The notes: a model not told the origin generated them from the sequence alone. A stretch of 64,000 nucleotides of DNA from Certhia americana (GCA_018697195.1 CM031869.1:14585053-14649052), one strand, 5' to 3'. Counted from the stretch's first letter, positions 10,811 through 24,124 are shown. Numbers and translations: made by a program.

Positions 10811-13276
10811 TAAACCAGTTAGACATACAAATAAAAATGAAAACACAAATATTTTCCACGGAAATGCTATATGCAGCTCAAAGGAAAAAAAGAAAAAGTG
10901 TCCAGTTCTACTTTTCCTTCACTAATGCCTTTCCATCCAGGCAACATCTCCTGAATGCCCAGATGAACAATTGACTCCTCATTTCCAAAAGACATTAAAA
11001 ATAAACCAAGGAGGTATTTGCTACCTTAGAAATAGCTCTTCTTTCCAAAATTGCTGATATACTTTCAGAAAAAGTTTTTACACCGAAGGAAAAGAAAGGA
11101 CTATGACGGATGTATGTGAAAAAAATATAAAACCAAAGCTCAAGATTGGTGAAACAAAAGCTGCTGATGTTTACACATTATTCCTATATTATTGTAATTT
11201 TCTTTAACAATGAGAATAATGAGCCTAAAACAAGTAGAGAAGCTTCCAGGAAATTTGTGTCACTAGTAATGTTTTTTAAGCTTTTTTTAATAAAAGCACA
11301 GTAAGAGCAAAATGCATTCAGTAGCAAAAGAAGATTAAAATACCAATCCTTCTTTCACATTTTTCCATCTTGTTTTTACCTCAACAGATCAAACAAACTA
11401 CATTAAAAGCATTATGAAGTTACCTAACAAACAAAATGCATGAAAAAACATGTTACATTTTATACTTAGAGAACAGCTTAGCATACAAGTGGGGTAAAGG
11501 AAAATTTTTTTGCAATAAATTTGATGCAAAGAAAATTCACAAGTACAAACCAGTTTCATATTATAAAAATAATGAAATGAACAGACATCTCCAGCATGAA
11601 GCTCACCTCTCAACTTCTTTTCTTGCTTGTGGGTTGTTTTTTTTCCCCCTTTATAAAACTTTCATCTTGTGCTTAAAATTCATGACATGGATTTTATTAA
11701 TTGGCAAAGCAATCTCTGGCTGCTGCTCCCCCCATTCTTATGTCAGGGACCACAGATAGGTGGCATGGAGCACTCAGTGTCACAGGGCACTCAAGTGTTA
11801 CAGGGTTCTTCTGTAGCCCACTAAAATCAGTTAAAAGTAATTACGGAAATATAGGACTATAGGAAAATACAATTTTTGATTCTTTTCTTCTTTTTAATGA
11901 AATATTTTTAATTTAAATACAAAGCTGAACTCATCAGGAACTGGACGTGTAAATTTGTTCTGGTTTTAATTGCAAATTACATTCTTCAGTTCCTTCATCC
12001 GTCCATAAAAGAAAATCCACATTCAGAAACACAGGTTTCCTTGTCTGTCCCTCCTGAAATTTTCCCAACTCCAGAAGGAGTTCCAAACAGCAGAGAAAAG
12101 CAAAATTATTACTCCTCTCTTCCATGCAGGGACACAGGGCAGAGCAGCAGATACTTGTGAGCAACCAGGACTGGCCATGGCTGGATGTATTAACAAGACA
12201 GAATCAATTCAACCTTTTTTTCCAGAAATTGTAGCATTTGAAAACTAAATCACACATTACTGAAAATTAATACAAGTCATTGGTATGGCCCTGCCCTTAC
12301 TCTGCTCAGCTGAGAAGCCTGTCTCTCTTCCAGCTCATTTGTGTTCTCAGGCTCTTTTCTCCTGAGGAGGGGCAGAATCTCCCACTGCCTCCCACACCAG
12401 AGGAGATGGCAGGGCAAGCTGGGCTTCCACAGAAATCAAATTAAAACTCATCCACAGCACGACACAAGCAGCATTTCCTCAAGCAGGCAGGGGAACAGCA
12501 GTTTTATCAAGCAGTGTGCCAGCCTGCCCAGCCATCCTGCACACACCCCCAGGGGTGCCCAGCACAGGCTCCACAGCACTGCACCACAGCTGGGCAATTC
12601 TCCTCCTCCTCCACTCAGCTCCCTCCACATCCTCATTTTTCCTGCACCACATTTTTATTAAGTTCTCCACAGATCTGCAGTGTCTCTGACTCAGTGGCTC
12701 ATCCCCAGCTGCTGGCACATCAGCCCCAGCTCACAAGGGAAGGGGAAGAGGCTGAGCTCCCCTGGCCCCACTGCAGAGTCCTGTTACATACAGGGAGCAC
12801 ACACTGCTGGGCAGTGCTGACTGAGGGGCAATGACAGCTCTTGTCAGAGTCTGGCATACATGGACAAAGCAGAGGGAGACTGGGGAAGCACAGCAGCAAT
12901 CAGTATTTAAACCTGAGTTATCAGATAATTCTATTTCCTGAGTTAGGGAGAATGTAGGAGTGCGTCCTGCAATCTGGTTTTAGCTAGCAGGCACCATCTC
13001 TTACTTAAATTTAAACCTTTCAAAAGCTCCTTGAAATGTAACCAGAGATTGCACCAGAGGTTTAAGCCAGACAGGGTTTCTTCTGGATATTTTTAAATGA
13101 TTTCTGGCATTGCTGGGCCAATGGTAGCAACAGCAAGCCCAGAAATAGAAGCATCTAAGTAGATACAGGAAGAAAGCAGAAATGTTGCAAAGGATGAAAC
13201 AACACAGCAGTAATGGGAGCCTTCCATGGAAACTGGGAAACATCTCATAGGAGGCAGAGCAGAGCCACATCCAAGG
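10811..13276. other. Noncoding stretch with GC-rich patch
   Basis: AT-rich sequence to about 12.3 kb, then a GC-rich, CpG-poor patch at about 12330-12830 where long frames overlap on both strands. A minus-strand frame ending near 11934 looks faintly protein-like, but it has a poor pyrimidine tract at the only plausible acceptor. I support no gene here. Confidence 0.5.
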
Positions 13277-13280
13277 GTGC
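13277..13280. repeat. Left target-site duplication (gtgc)
   Basis: The four bases gtgc immediately precede the LTR and recur immediately after it at 13716-13719. One more base outward mismatches (g versus a). Four bases would fit a gammaretrovirus-like integrase; a 5-base duplication with one mutation is also possible. Confidence 0.55.
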
Positions 13281-13715
13281 TGATGCCTTGGAGTGGCTAC
13301 CTAGAACACAGGCTGGACAAGGTTAAGACAATAAAAGTGGGTGTTTATTAAAGGCCTTCAACAGGCACACCTTGGGCAGCCAGAAGCCTGGCAGAGGCTA
13401 CACCCAACATGGATAATGGTCATGAGTTTTTCAGACAGTTTTAAGTTTGGTCCATTTACATATCAGGGGTTAATCCTCCAATTACAGCTTCAGGTAATGA
13501 AGTCATTTACCCCCAGTTTGCTCCCCCCAATTCACTTTTGTTTATGCTTTTGGGGGCCAGAGGCAGAGAGTGTCCTTGAGTTTCAGGCCTAGAGGGATTA
13601 TTTTGTCTGACCAAAATGTGAAGACAGTTAACTAGCACTCTCTATGGAGTTTAGAATTATACCCTAAAGCAGGACAGGATTTGAAACGTGTAAAAGCTAA
13701 AACCCTAAGGGGTCA
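13281..13715 (-). mobile_element. Solo LTR of an endogenous retrovirus
   Basis: Read on the minus strand the element starts TGACCCC and ends GGCATCA, giving the TG...CA termini of a long terminal repeat, 435 bp long. The polyadenylation signal AATAAA lies at 13344-13349 (plus-strand TTTATT), about 63 bases before the 3' end, as expected for the R/U5 part. A 4-base duplication, gtgc, flanks it at 13277-13280 and 13716-13719. No polypurine tract, primer-binding site or gag/pol frame is adjacent, so it is a solo LTR. From memory the U5 region resembles LTRs common in songbird genomes; the family name is not assigned. The upper boundary was chosen using the CA plus target duplication and is less certain than the lower one. 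Confidence 0.75.
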
Positions 13716-13719
13716 GTGC
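13716..13719. repeat. Right target-site duplication (gtgc)
   Basis: Matches the four bases before the LTR. Together the two copies mark the insertion as a completed integration followed by LTR-LTR recombination. Confidence 0.55.
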
Positions 13720-13959
13720 GATCAGCAGCAGATCTGCATGGCTAAGAAGGGAACCCCCAGAGAAGAGCAATAGTTCCCCCTGAGCAGAGTGTGGCACCTG
13801 GGGAAGTGTCAGCACCAGAGCTGCTCTGCAGCACTGACCACAGCAGCCTCAAATGCAAAGGAACAACAAGAATGTGCCTTAGTGGATTTTTTAAACTTCA
13901 GCTGCAGGAACTGCAGGAATGTAAGAAAAAGAGCACCTTGAAGTCTCTAAAAGGAGTTC

Positions 13960-14330
13960 AAAGAGGCAGTTGAGACACGAAGTCCATAGTGAGCAGTATA
14001 GAAACTATTCAAAGACACTGCACTGAAGACTGAAGAAAAGACCAGAAACAACTTTAGAAGAACCAAGAGAAAACCATTGCTTTGCTTAATGACACCCCAA
14101 GGAAAGAAGACGTTTCACAAAAAGCATCAAAAGGTCCAAATGGCACAGGAAGGACTACGTAACAGGTCAAGTGCAAAAACACAACTAGGTGGGGGAAAAT
14201 AAACCCAACAAAGCCCACACTTGCAAAAAAACTCACAGAAATCCTCAAAAGCAGTGAAATACTCATTTGTCAAAAGCAAGAACCCTTGCAGAAAGCCCAA
14301 AGGACCACACAATAATCAAAGCATACACGT
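13960..14330. other. A-rich, T-poor strand-asymmetric stretch
   Basis: Over about 370 bases the plus strand is dominated by A, with moderate C and G and little T, then returns to normal. The asymmetry opens several minus-strand frames (14054-14472) that look like artefacts. It begins about 250 bp beyond the solo LTR but does not resemble retroviral internal sequence that I can identify. Its origin is unknown. Confidence 0.5.
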
Positions 14331-17300
14331 GGTATTCACAGTTATACCAGAACAAAATCAGAAAAAGCTTCCATTGTACCCAGGCTCCTGCTGAAGGGAA
14401 TGATGAGGTGTGGCTCTTCATAAACCCCAGCAGAGCTAACCAAATACTGAGAGGAGAGTCAGGAAAAAACATGACACAAAAATTAATTCTCAGTTGATCA
14501 GAATTCTGTGTCCCCTCACTGTATCCACACAGTGACTATGGGTACAAATCCAGCAGTACAAGCCCAAGTTCACACACAAAACAGAAATTGTATGTAAACC
14601 TCAGCCTAGCTCAGACCTTCAAGTACAAACAGGGCTCCCATCTGCAATCCTCTGATGCCCTCAGCAGTGTCTTTCCACCACATTTACAGGCAAGTGGGAT
14701 GAGGGACAGACACTCAAAGTGACGGCTAAAGGAGGAGATTCAGCAAGTCAGCAAGCAGGGCAATATTTCATAGAGAACATCTCAAATACCATGCACAGGA
14801 AATGGTAGGACTGGCAAAGAATATAATTTGGTAGCGAAATTTACATTATTTTTTAATGCCACCTGTGTTCCTCAGTTGCATCTGAAAATCCAGTCCAGTG
14901 AGAACATGAAATACATAAACAGAAGTGAAGTTGAAAGATTCTGGGAAGAAGAAACCAAAAATTTTGGTGACAAAAGATTCAGCCAAATAAAGAAGATTTT
15001 ACGTTCAAGGGAAGGATATTTAGCTTGACAGTGCTTGAGATATTTAAAACAATTGTCACTGATGAGAATTGACTGAAAAGAATTTGTTGAATTTTATATT
15101 TGACTTCAGAAAAAGGTTCTCAAAAAACTTCTAAAAATTAGTTACAAGTTGATTCAACAGATAACTTGCCTTCCTAAAAAAACCCCGAAACCCAAGAAAC
15201 CAAACATCCTTTTTACACAGAGGCATTGACCTCAGTCAACCCAATCCAGCTGGCTGGATTTTGACTGACAATATGATTTAAATTATATATTCTTGCAGGT
15301 TCTGGTACCCAGAATAGCCAAATCATTCTGTTTCCAAAATAACACTACTAATGCTTGAGTTTCATTGCCCAAAATCGAAAAGTTAAATGATGACACAAAT
15401 ATTTTACTGCTGTGAATGAGGACTGTGAGTTTTGGAAGCATTTCCTCTCCTGTATAAACCAGCCTGGCATGTTTCCCTTCCCTGCAAGTCAATTTTTTCC
15501 AAGCCATACATGTAAGAGAGTTAACATCATTTCTCTGCAGACACCCTCACAGCAGCCAGCGATTCAGGTGCAAGTCAATCAACTCATCTTACAAGTCAAT
15601 ATGTACAAAAAAGCTTAGCACCGTGAAGCACAGGAAAATGCCCAACTGCAAAACAGCCATGAGGTACATGAGAACCATATGTGCCATTTAGGGCATTCAT
15701 TCCTCCTTTGTTTTGCAATTTAATTCCCTGAGTTGTGTGAATTGCAAAGGAAGCGCCAGAAACCTTACCCGCCTTTTAGGCAAAGAACATGGAAAAATAA
15801 TAACACATATATATTTTTTCTACAGAAATAATTAAATGCCCAATTCACAATCCAGTATTTTCCACAGATCATCTTGAAACCATTTCATCATTCCAAAGCA
15901 GGAGTGTAATCCTTGTGCCACTTGCTAAAATTTAGGAAATGTTAGGAGCGAACATTTTTTTGATTTCTATTCCGCGGGGACTTACACCACTGCTGTGTGT
16001 TCAGTGCACACCAATTTGCACATTAATATACAGTGACTGCAGAAAAGCAAGGAAAACTGAAAAGCTGCCTGGATTCTTTTCCTACTCTCATGTTTTGCTG
16101 CTGAGAAAATCTCTGGGTCTGGCTTTGGGCCTGGCAATGGTCTGTCAAATTAATCAAAGGAATGACAAAGGTGCTGGAGTTGAGCAACACCAAGAGGAGA
16201 ACCCCTCAGGCCTCCTGCCAGATACAACAGGAGTAAATATGAAGAGATAATATTCCAGGAATATGCCAAGTTTGCAACCACTAAGTAGCCAATGCCTTGC
16301 CTGCCCCAGCCCTGCCATCTCCCTGGAAGGTGCCTCCACTGCAGCCATCACATCACGTGCCTGGGGAGATTTCTCAGTCAAAAAACCATAGCAGCCTCTA
16401 ACCACTCCTGGCTTTAATGAAGCATTGTAAGGTCTGACTCCTTTTTGCACTGAAAAATTCACATTTTTCTCATTTGTTTCTTTCTTTCACACAATTCCTA
16501 TAACATGCTACTTTGAGCATAGCTTTGGTATTAAGGCTGTCACCAGTAAGACCTCTAATTATGGACTATAATAACCTTTCATTAAGGCCATGTCTGTAGA
16601 AAATATAATTTTTTACTTAGTAACTACATAACTGAGGAAAAACCAAAAACTATTTGTGTTTTTCCCAATGGTATTAAGCCTCCTAGCTCATATTTTTAGC
16701 TTTTGCAGTTATAGCACAAGAACACTTAGCTAGGGTAACAGTAATATTTGCTTCCAGACATTTAAAAGATATTTACTTTTCTAGTAGGAATACAAACGTC
16801 ATATAAAATTGTGGCACAAAAGTATTTAATATGTTATGCAGTCACTGGTGCAGAAAGATGACCAAAAATGCAGGAGCAGCAAAGATCAATCTCTTCCCAT
16901 ACAACATTTAAGCATTCCAGTTTCAGGAAATGCCCTAATCATAATCCATATAATGCTATAGGAGTACAAAAGTGAGATTAGAAAGGATGCCTACAAACTA
17001 GCTTTACATTTTGGTCTAAAATAGGCTGAGATATCTGCCATAAAAACAGCAACCATCAATTAGATTTACCACTAATGTCAAACATACGTTTAAGCCAAAC
17101 CAAATCCTAACGCAACTGTGCTAAAACTTGGGAGCAAACCAGTCTAATTTCATGTAGAACTTCATCCACAGAACTTGTGATGCTTGCCTGAAGGAGCTCA
17201 GTAAATGAATAAGAACAGTTTTTAGTAAATTAATGGGAAGCATAGCAAATTCTCCCAGTCCCAGCTTTAAAGGCCATCTCCACAGAGGGATTTTAAAAAT

Positions 17301-20300
17301 CCATCTTTTCTCAGGCAGAACCAGTGTGTGCTGGTGCTCTGGTGCTGGCAGGGCTTTGCACTGGTTCCTTAGACAGAAATGCAGAACAGTTCATGGGGAG
17401 CAGCCAAATTTTACCGGTGCTTTTACGTTCTGCCACTCTCAGTTTTCTCTGTGGAAAAGTGAACTATGCAGGTGATGTGTTACTCTAACCTAAAGCTACT
17501 GAAAAAATATATAAGCATTTTAATGAGTTATTTGTGATAAAAGTTCCAAAGTTGCAAGTCCTCAGCATCAGCTGCTCATTTTTCTTCTTTTAGCATTAGA
17601 AGCATTAGAAATATTTGGTTTCCATACCATTCCCACTGCAAACCAACTATTTTCTCAGTGCCAGATCCAACATTCCTCTCAGCTTTTGAGGATTAAGTCA
17701 CTTTTACTCTTTATCCCACACATGAAAAAATAAACCAAAATTAGCATAGCAAGACAAGAAATCAATATTGTAGATAAAGCCTTATGAATGATGCACAGAA
17801 AAAAATAAAGTGCAAAATAAATTTCAATAATACATTAAAATTACATTTAAGTGTTCTGGTAATTGCACATTCACGCTTAGCAAAACATTTCTCCTAGATA
17901 CTGTTCCAACCCCATCTTGGAAACAGTTGTGGTCTAAGAATCTCCAAAGTCCCACAAATGGGGACTTGGCTTTGTGTTTTGTTTATGAAAAATAATGACA
18001 GCTAATTGTTCAACAGTATCAAACTCAGAGCTGAAAAATAATTAGTTAGAACTCTAATAAAATATCCTATTATTGATTTTATACCGTCTTATTCACCAAG
18101 TATTTTTCAACCTGGGCACTTGTTCAGGTTTTCAAGCCTCTTATATCCATTAGAGCTTTAAAGTTTCTTCTCTTCCAAATGAAAGCTTTATTCATAGGTA
18201 ATGCTTTCCTTCTAGGGACAAGAATTTTATGAAAGTTACTTCAGTGAGATTAGAATTAATGTCACTGGCTGGCTTTTAGCAGTAGCTATCCTCTTCTGCT
18301 CTAGTGCAAAGAGAGTTGTGGCAGAAGCTCATGGAGCTGATCCCTGTCCCACAGCCAGAATGGGCAGCAGGATGGATTTGGGAGCACACGGACACAGTCC
18401 CTCAGCACTTTTGAGTGGGTTCTGTCCTTTCCTTCCTCCTTCTGGGGCCAAGAATGGGAGATGAGTTGTCTCTGCTGCATTCCTGGCAAGCTAAGGGTGA
18501 TTCTGTCTGAAATCAAGGTATGGGACTGTGGCACCGTGGTGACATCTGCTGCATTGTGGGACATCTGCTACATCAGGGACTCTGACTCTGCTTTTGGTAC
18601 TCAGTATCACAGACACTTGCTCTGTTTTCACCCAGACATAGTTACAATTTCATATTGAACTACGAGACTGTTTCAACCACAACCAAACCTATGAGGTTAA
18701 CATGGGATTCTGCAGTTCTAATGGCTCTAATTAAAGTGATTATCAGGGTACCAGCCTTGTCTTGCAGCTTAACACCTATGGCTTACTATGAAAAAGCTAC
18801 AATAAGTATTAGTAAAAGAAAGACAAAACTCTCTCAAAACACATCGATTCAGAGGGACCACCTGTTGCTAATAATACTTAAATTCAAATACCTCAGTGTT
18901 TTGCTGTTATTATTCTAAAATCCAAACTCCTGAAGCAAACAGGAACTACATTTCACATAAACAGCCTTTGCCAGCTGAAGGCCTCAAGAACAGGCTGCAC
19001 AAGAGATAATTAAACAGATACTGCCAGAAAGATACTGAAGATGATACTGCCATGAAAAACCAACCTGGCAGCTGGAAGACACCTCTGCTTCAGCTGGGAT
19101 CCTGTGATGGAGCCTGTGTTGAGCAAGGTGCACTCCCTGCTGTGCCAGTGTGTTCATTAGAGATCTGCAGTCACTGCTCATCTGTGTTTATCAAGGCCAG
19201 CTTTGAGGGGCTGAATTCCAAAGGCAATCTCACACATTGTTGTTTCTCTTTTATCTGAGGAGAAGAGGCTGCTGGCCTTTCCCACCACCAAACTGAACAA
19301 CCTGCTCAGAAATGGGAAGGAAAAAGCCCTGTGCTCAACAGAGGAGCATGTGGAAGAACAGCTTAAGCCAATTCCTGACCTTTGCCTGCTGTGGGTGAGG
19401 GATAACACATTTTCACTGCAACAACTGTCTGAGCCATGAGCACACTGCTCAGCTCCAAGCCAGTTGTGTGCTGCCAGAGTCAATTCATGTTACACGTGTT
19501 GCTCCAGCACTGGGAGAAGACAGGCTCAAAATGTTCCAGATGAAACAAACCCTTCTTGTACAGAGAGAGTTTGATGTGAGCATCGGGAGAAAGAGAAAAA
19601 GCAACACCCTTCCTCATAAATCAGGGAACCTAACTTTTGGAAATTGCCTCTGCTTTAACAGGGATTACCAGCTCCACAGATTTGTTGCCATATGCTCAGT
19701 GAGTCACTGATCTCTTGAATAAAGCAAAGGACCTATTGGAAGCAGGAAAAGAAATGAAGAGGAAATGTAATATAATTTTTCTCTCTCTACGCTCTTACTG
19801 AAGTATTTTATTTTTGCTGTTGAGACTGAGGTTTCAAATTCAATAATGATCATTCTTCACTAGGACATCTGAAGAGCGCTAAGTCTTCATCATGATCACT
19901 GTTGTCAAAGAAATTACCAACAAATGAAAGTGAGATTCTCTTCTTCCAAATGTGTTTGCATCTGATTACTGGAAAGACTAACACTGGACAAACCATCAGA
20001 TTCACAGAGGCCACAATAAAATCATTTATGGGATGGACAAAAACTAACCTACCATCATCTATAAACTTTCAATCTTCACATCTCAGGAAAACGGGAAAAG
20101 GCACTAAACTGCCTTGTCTAGAAGTGTATAAAGAGGCTGCCAGGGGGTGCCTGGCCATGGGCAAAGGCACAACATGGAAGCCTTGTCCAGTGTTACCAGC
20201 ACAGCCCAGGTGGCTCAGGTGTGCTACAGGTCAATTATGCAGAAAATATAAAGGGCCCAGCATAGGGAATAATGCTTAGAATCTCAGAAATTAAGAAGAG

Positions 20301-20429
20301 CAAACCAGCTGATGGAACTGTCATAGGGCACTGCTACACACAACTGTTCTGTCTGCAGGGGTGAGTGTGGGCACAAGGATGGGACACCCACCCCAGCCAG
20401 CTTCATCTGGGCAAGGCCAGAGGGTTTTC
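14331..20429. other. Noncoding stretch, no gene recognised
   Basis: Mixed AT-rich sequence with no transposon or RNA gene seen. Blocks at about 16.5-17.1 kb and 17.76-18.1 kb are AT-rich and non-repetitive. Open frames up to about 125 codons (19902-20279) have no recognisable motif. Confidence 0.5.
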
Positions 20430-20590
20430 CACAACCTGGGCATGGGATGGACAGACATTTCCATAACCTGGGCATGGGGATGGACAGACATTTCCATAAC
20501 CTGGGCATNNNNNNNNNNTGGACAGACATTTCCATAACCTGGGCATGGGGATGGACAGACATTTCCACACCCTGGGCATGGGCTGGACAT
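20430..20590. repeat. 33-bp minisatellite, about 5 copies assembled
   Basis: Units of 33 bp built on cataacctgggcat followed by gggga and tggacagacatttc. Copy 1 spans 20430-20461 (32 bp, one G short), copy 2 spans 20462-20494, copy 3 is broken by Ns, copy 4 spans 20533-20565, and partial copy 5 spans 20566-20590. Copies are nearly identical, which suggests a recent, probably length-variable array. Because 33 is a multiple of three, the array stays open in translation and creates two long spurious minus-strand frames with an 11-residue repeat. Confidence 0.95.
20509..20518. other. Assembly gap of 10 N inside minisatellite
   Basis: The flanks require 5 bases, or 5 plus a multiple of 33, to restore the repeat phase. 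Ten fits neither, so the gap length is nominal and the true copy number is unknown. Confidence 0.9.
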
Positions 20591-21613
20591 CACTGGCCCA
20601 AGGTGTTCTGCTGCCTGTGAGCCACTGCTCACAAAAGCAGCTCCATAAATCACCACCTGCCCATTAACTCACAGGCAATATTCTGGCATTTAAGCAGTTA
20701 AATGCTCTAAGAGCAAAGCTGTTGCTTGCCATTACTGCCATTTCAGACACCCCTTTCTGAAGTCATTTAAGGCAGAAGATTTTTATTTATTTTATTTCTA
20801 GAAACTTCACACTGTATATCCTCATTTAAGACTGAAAGGTTAATTTGTTTGCCAGAACTTCTGCATTTAAAAAAATCTAAAAATAATATTTTTCCCCTCA
20901 GCAGAAATGCTTTGAGATGACTTAAAAACCACATAAGGAAAGAATTGCATTGCTCATGAAGTAACTACCATTGCCCGTATGCGTTCTATAGATGCAGCCA
21001 TTAAAACATCCAGACTCACCCGGCTGTGGCAACAGTCTAGGAAGATACTTAGAAAAATATTGCCCTGAAGGCACAGGTGCAAATAGGCAAAACAAAGAGC
21101 TGTAACTTAAATATCTAATAAATACAAAGCCACAAAAAAGGAGACTTCATTCAACATATTTTTTCTGTCGATTTTACAAAGGGGAATAAATAAAAAAACC
21201 CTTCTAATATTTAAGTAACAAGTGGTGAATCACCCAGAAAATGAACAGCAATTTACAGGATAAATTTAAAAGTCACACAGATATTCTGATTTTGTATCAA
21301 GTAAAGTGAGGGCTGCTTTTGCTAATATGGATTCCTCTCATGATTTCTATTTCCTCTCAGCATTTTCTTTTCTCCATCTCGCTCAATGAAATTTTATATA
21401 CTGAAAACTTCTAAACAGATCTTTAATCCAAAAGAATATGAATCTTTAAAGTTGATGTGAGATGCAAACTGCTCACCTACTCCCATAAGTGGAAGGAGGA
21501 GGAAAGAAACACCACTTAGAGAAATTACACTCCTTTAGCATTAATTATTTACTATTGGCAGTCTAGGAGCCTTGCAGTGAAAGGTGTTTTTAATTACTTA
21601 CTAGACAATGAAA
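20591..21613. other. Noncoding stretch, no gene recognised
   Basis: AT-rich sequence with no repeat family or exon seen. Confidence 0.55.
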
Positions 21614-21633
21614 TATTCTCGTTGACGAGAATA
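21614..21633. repeat. 20-bp perfect inverted repeat
   Basis: Nine-base arms, tattctcgt and acgagaata, flank a central TG. The arms contain a CpG each, in otherwise CpG-poor DNA. Just beyond, at 21644-21650, is an acttacc (gtaagt on the minus strand), a good splice-donor match. Confidence 0.9.
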
Positions 21634-21723
21634 AGATCCAATACTTACCATTAGATATTTGTGCTGCAATGTTAAAAATGGTTGGTTTTTTACAGGTTAT
21701 ATATTCTTTGCTGCTGTTTTGGG

Positions 21724-21776
21724 ATTTTTATTGTGGGGTTTTTTTTTGTTTGGGTTTTTTGGGTTTTTGTTTGTGC
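21724..21776. repeat. T/G low-complexity tract
   Basis: Runs of T broken by GGG and single G, of the same type as at 7203-7407. Confidence 0.85.
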
Positions 21777-24124
21777 TTTCTTCCCTCCTTTTTTTCCCTT
21801 CTCTATTCTAGACTATTTTAATTTGCTACTTTGAGGTTTCTGCTTTGCCTGTCTGGTGTCCCTTGTTTGCTGCCTGGAGCCTTGTGAGGGTTCCTGGGGG
21901 CTTTGGAGCAGCCCCATGCCCACTCCTCTGCCCCAGAGCTGTGTCCCTGCTGCTCAGGGCTCACCCCTTCCCATGCGGGCAAACTCTGCTCTTCCCTTTC
22001 TTTTCCCTACTTAAAGAGAACTCTCTACTCACACACCCCCACACAAGCTGCCCTCCTAATTAATTCCTCTGGCATCCCAGTTCTGCCTCCCCTGGCAGAT
22101 TTCATGTTGAAGAAGGAAGCACTGGCAGCCCTACACCTCATGGAGGCCAGGAGGAGCTGAGTTCTTCTCTCCATTCGATGCCTTCTTGATCACATGGACT
22201 TAAACCCAGGACATTTTAAATTTAGGAAACCTGGAATCTGGGGATGCTACAGTGCAAAGCTCAGTGTTCTGCTCTGCAAGGCTGGTGAGTGAACCAGAAC
22301 ACAAAGAAACCTCAAAGTCACAAGATCCCTAGAATGTCTTTCTTTCTTGTTGTTTCTGGAAAAAGCATAACTTGTTGGACTATTTTTGGTTCATCTTTTT
22401 CTGTGCCATGGACCCCTGCTAAGAGACAACAAGCTCGGTGGGTTGAAAACCCCTGAGTCAAAATGCTGACACTGATTTATGAGGCAGCAAGCCCTGCAAA
22501 GAGTCAGACTGTCCCCTTGTGAATTTTCTCTTAAGCCATGGAAAAATATAATTATAAGGAATATATGTTAGTAGGAAACTGTGGTCTGATGGTTCAATTA
22601 CTACTTTTACTACAGTGTGCTACCAGAGCACATCATCATATTTTAAAATTTCAGCAAGAGATTCAAAGTCATGTGACAAGTCTTATTTATACATTCTAAT
22701 TATGCAATTAATAATCTTGATAGAACTGTTTTAGCAATCACAGCAGATATTTGCCATTTGCACACCAGGGGACCACACAGAGAAATCTGTAATCCTGTAG
22801 GAAGCAGAGAACACCTTTCCCCTCTCTAAGGGAAATACTGAGATGTGTGTTAAGACCCTCTCGTGTGGTCTGTGCAGGAGGTGGCTCCAGTAAAAACAAC
22901 AGAGCAGCTTCACATCCCCTTAGAGCCAATGCCCACCTGAGCTCCACGGGAGATGCCTGGTGCTCCTCCACAGCTCCCCTGTCAGGGCTTTTAGTTACTA
23001 CTCTAAAAACCATCAATATACAAGAAGGCAAAACCTTCTATTTTTAAATGTTGCTTGAAGCTTGGTTTGAACATCAGATGGGAGAACACACTGAGCTCAG
23101 TAAGCAAAAAAAGGCAATTGCAACTCCACTGCTTATGAAAATCAGCTGCTGACTTCAGTTATTTGATAGGCAAGCAACCACTTCGTGCCCAGTTGAAAAT
23201 AAATGTTGACACAGCAATGAAATTTTACCTGTGGATTACACAAATATAACCTCCAGCACAGGAGATATAAAGCTCAAAGTAATCTGACCTTAGCAAAGGT
23301 CAGCAGGTAATAACCTCACACTGGAATGAGAAGAGCTGCAGCTGGAAGCCAAGACAGCAACAGGTAACTTTTAAAAGAAGAGCCATAACAAAACCTGAGT
23401 ATTCTTTCAGTAAAGAGTTCATTAAAACCAACATCAACCACACAAGAGAAAGGTACAGGCAGCTGAAAATTCCTTTCTATAGGTTATTTTTAAGCTCAAA
23501 GTATCTGCAAGATGCACTGAACCAAGAAGTGGCACCTGATTCAAATTTACTTTAAAATATTTTCTCTTGGCATAAAGGTCAGCAGCAGAATAACAGAAAG
23601 CTGATCCTGGCAGCTGGATTCTCCAGAGGCTTTGCAACTCCCAGGTAGCATGGTGCAGTCACTTGACAGCATGTGACCCTCAAATCTCTGTGTGCTGTAC
23701 TGACAGAGCCCATCAAAGTATTAGTTTAGGTACACTGCTGGATTGCATAGGGATGTTAAGATAATTCTGTTTAATGAAATGACATGAAATGATCTAAATA
23801 ATTATACACTCTTCTATTGATTCGAAATTGATAGGTCCTGAAATTTCCAACCACTGAAACAATTTGGTTGACCAGAGGACACTCAAAGTAGTAATTTTAC
23901 AGCATCTTAATTTAATGTAGAGTCAAAATGAATAAGCAGCAGAGGAGACTGGAGGCAAGTGCCAGTTAATCACTAATTTAAGGAGAGCAAAATCACAACC
24001 AACCACACCAAAATCAAAAAGGCATGTTCATATGTGTACTGGCAGTAGAAATTGTTCTACTATAGATCAGTTATACTTTGTGATGGGAAGTTTAGATGCT
24101 ATAGAGTTTCAGATATCATAAATT

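Noticed and set aside
13341..13592. Plus-strand frame inside the LTR
   Set aside because: It is antisense to the LTR and within noncoding LTR sequence.
20284..20656. Minus-strand frames with an 11-residue repeat
   Set aside because: They are translations of the 33-bp minisatellite across a gap, not a repeat protein gene.
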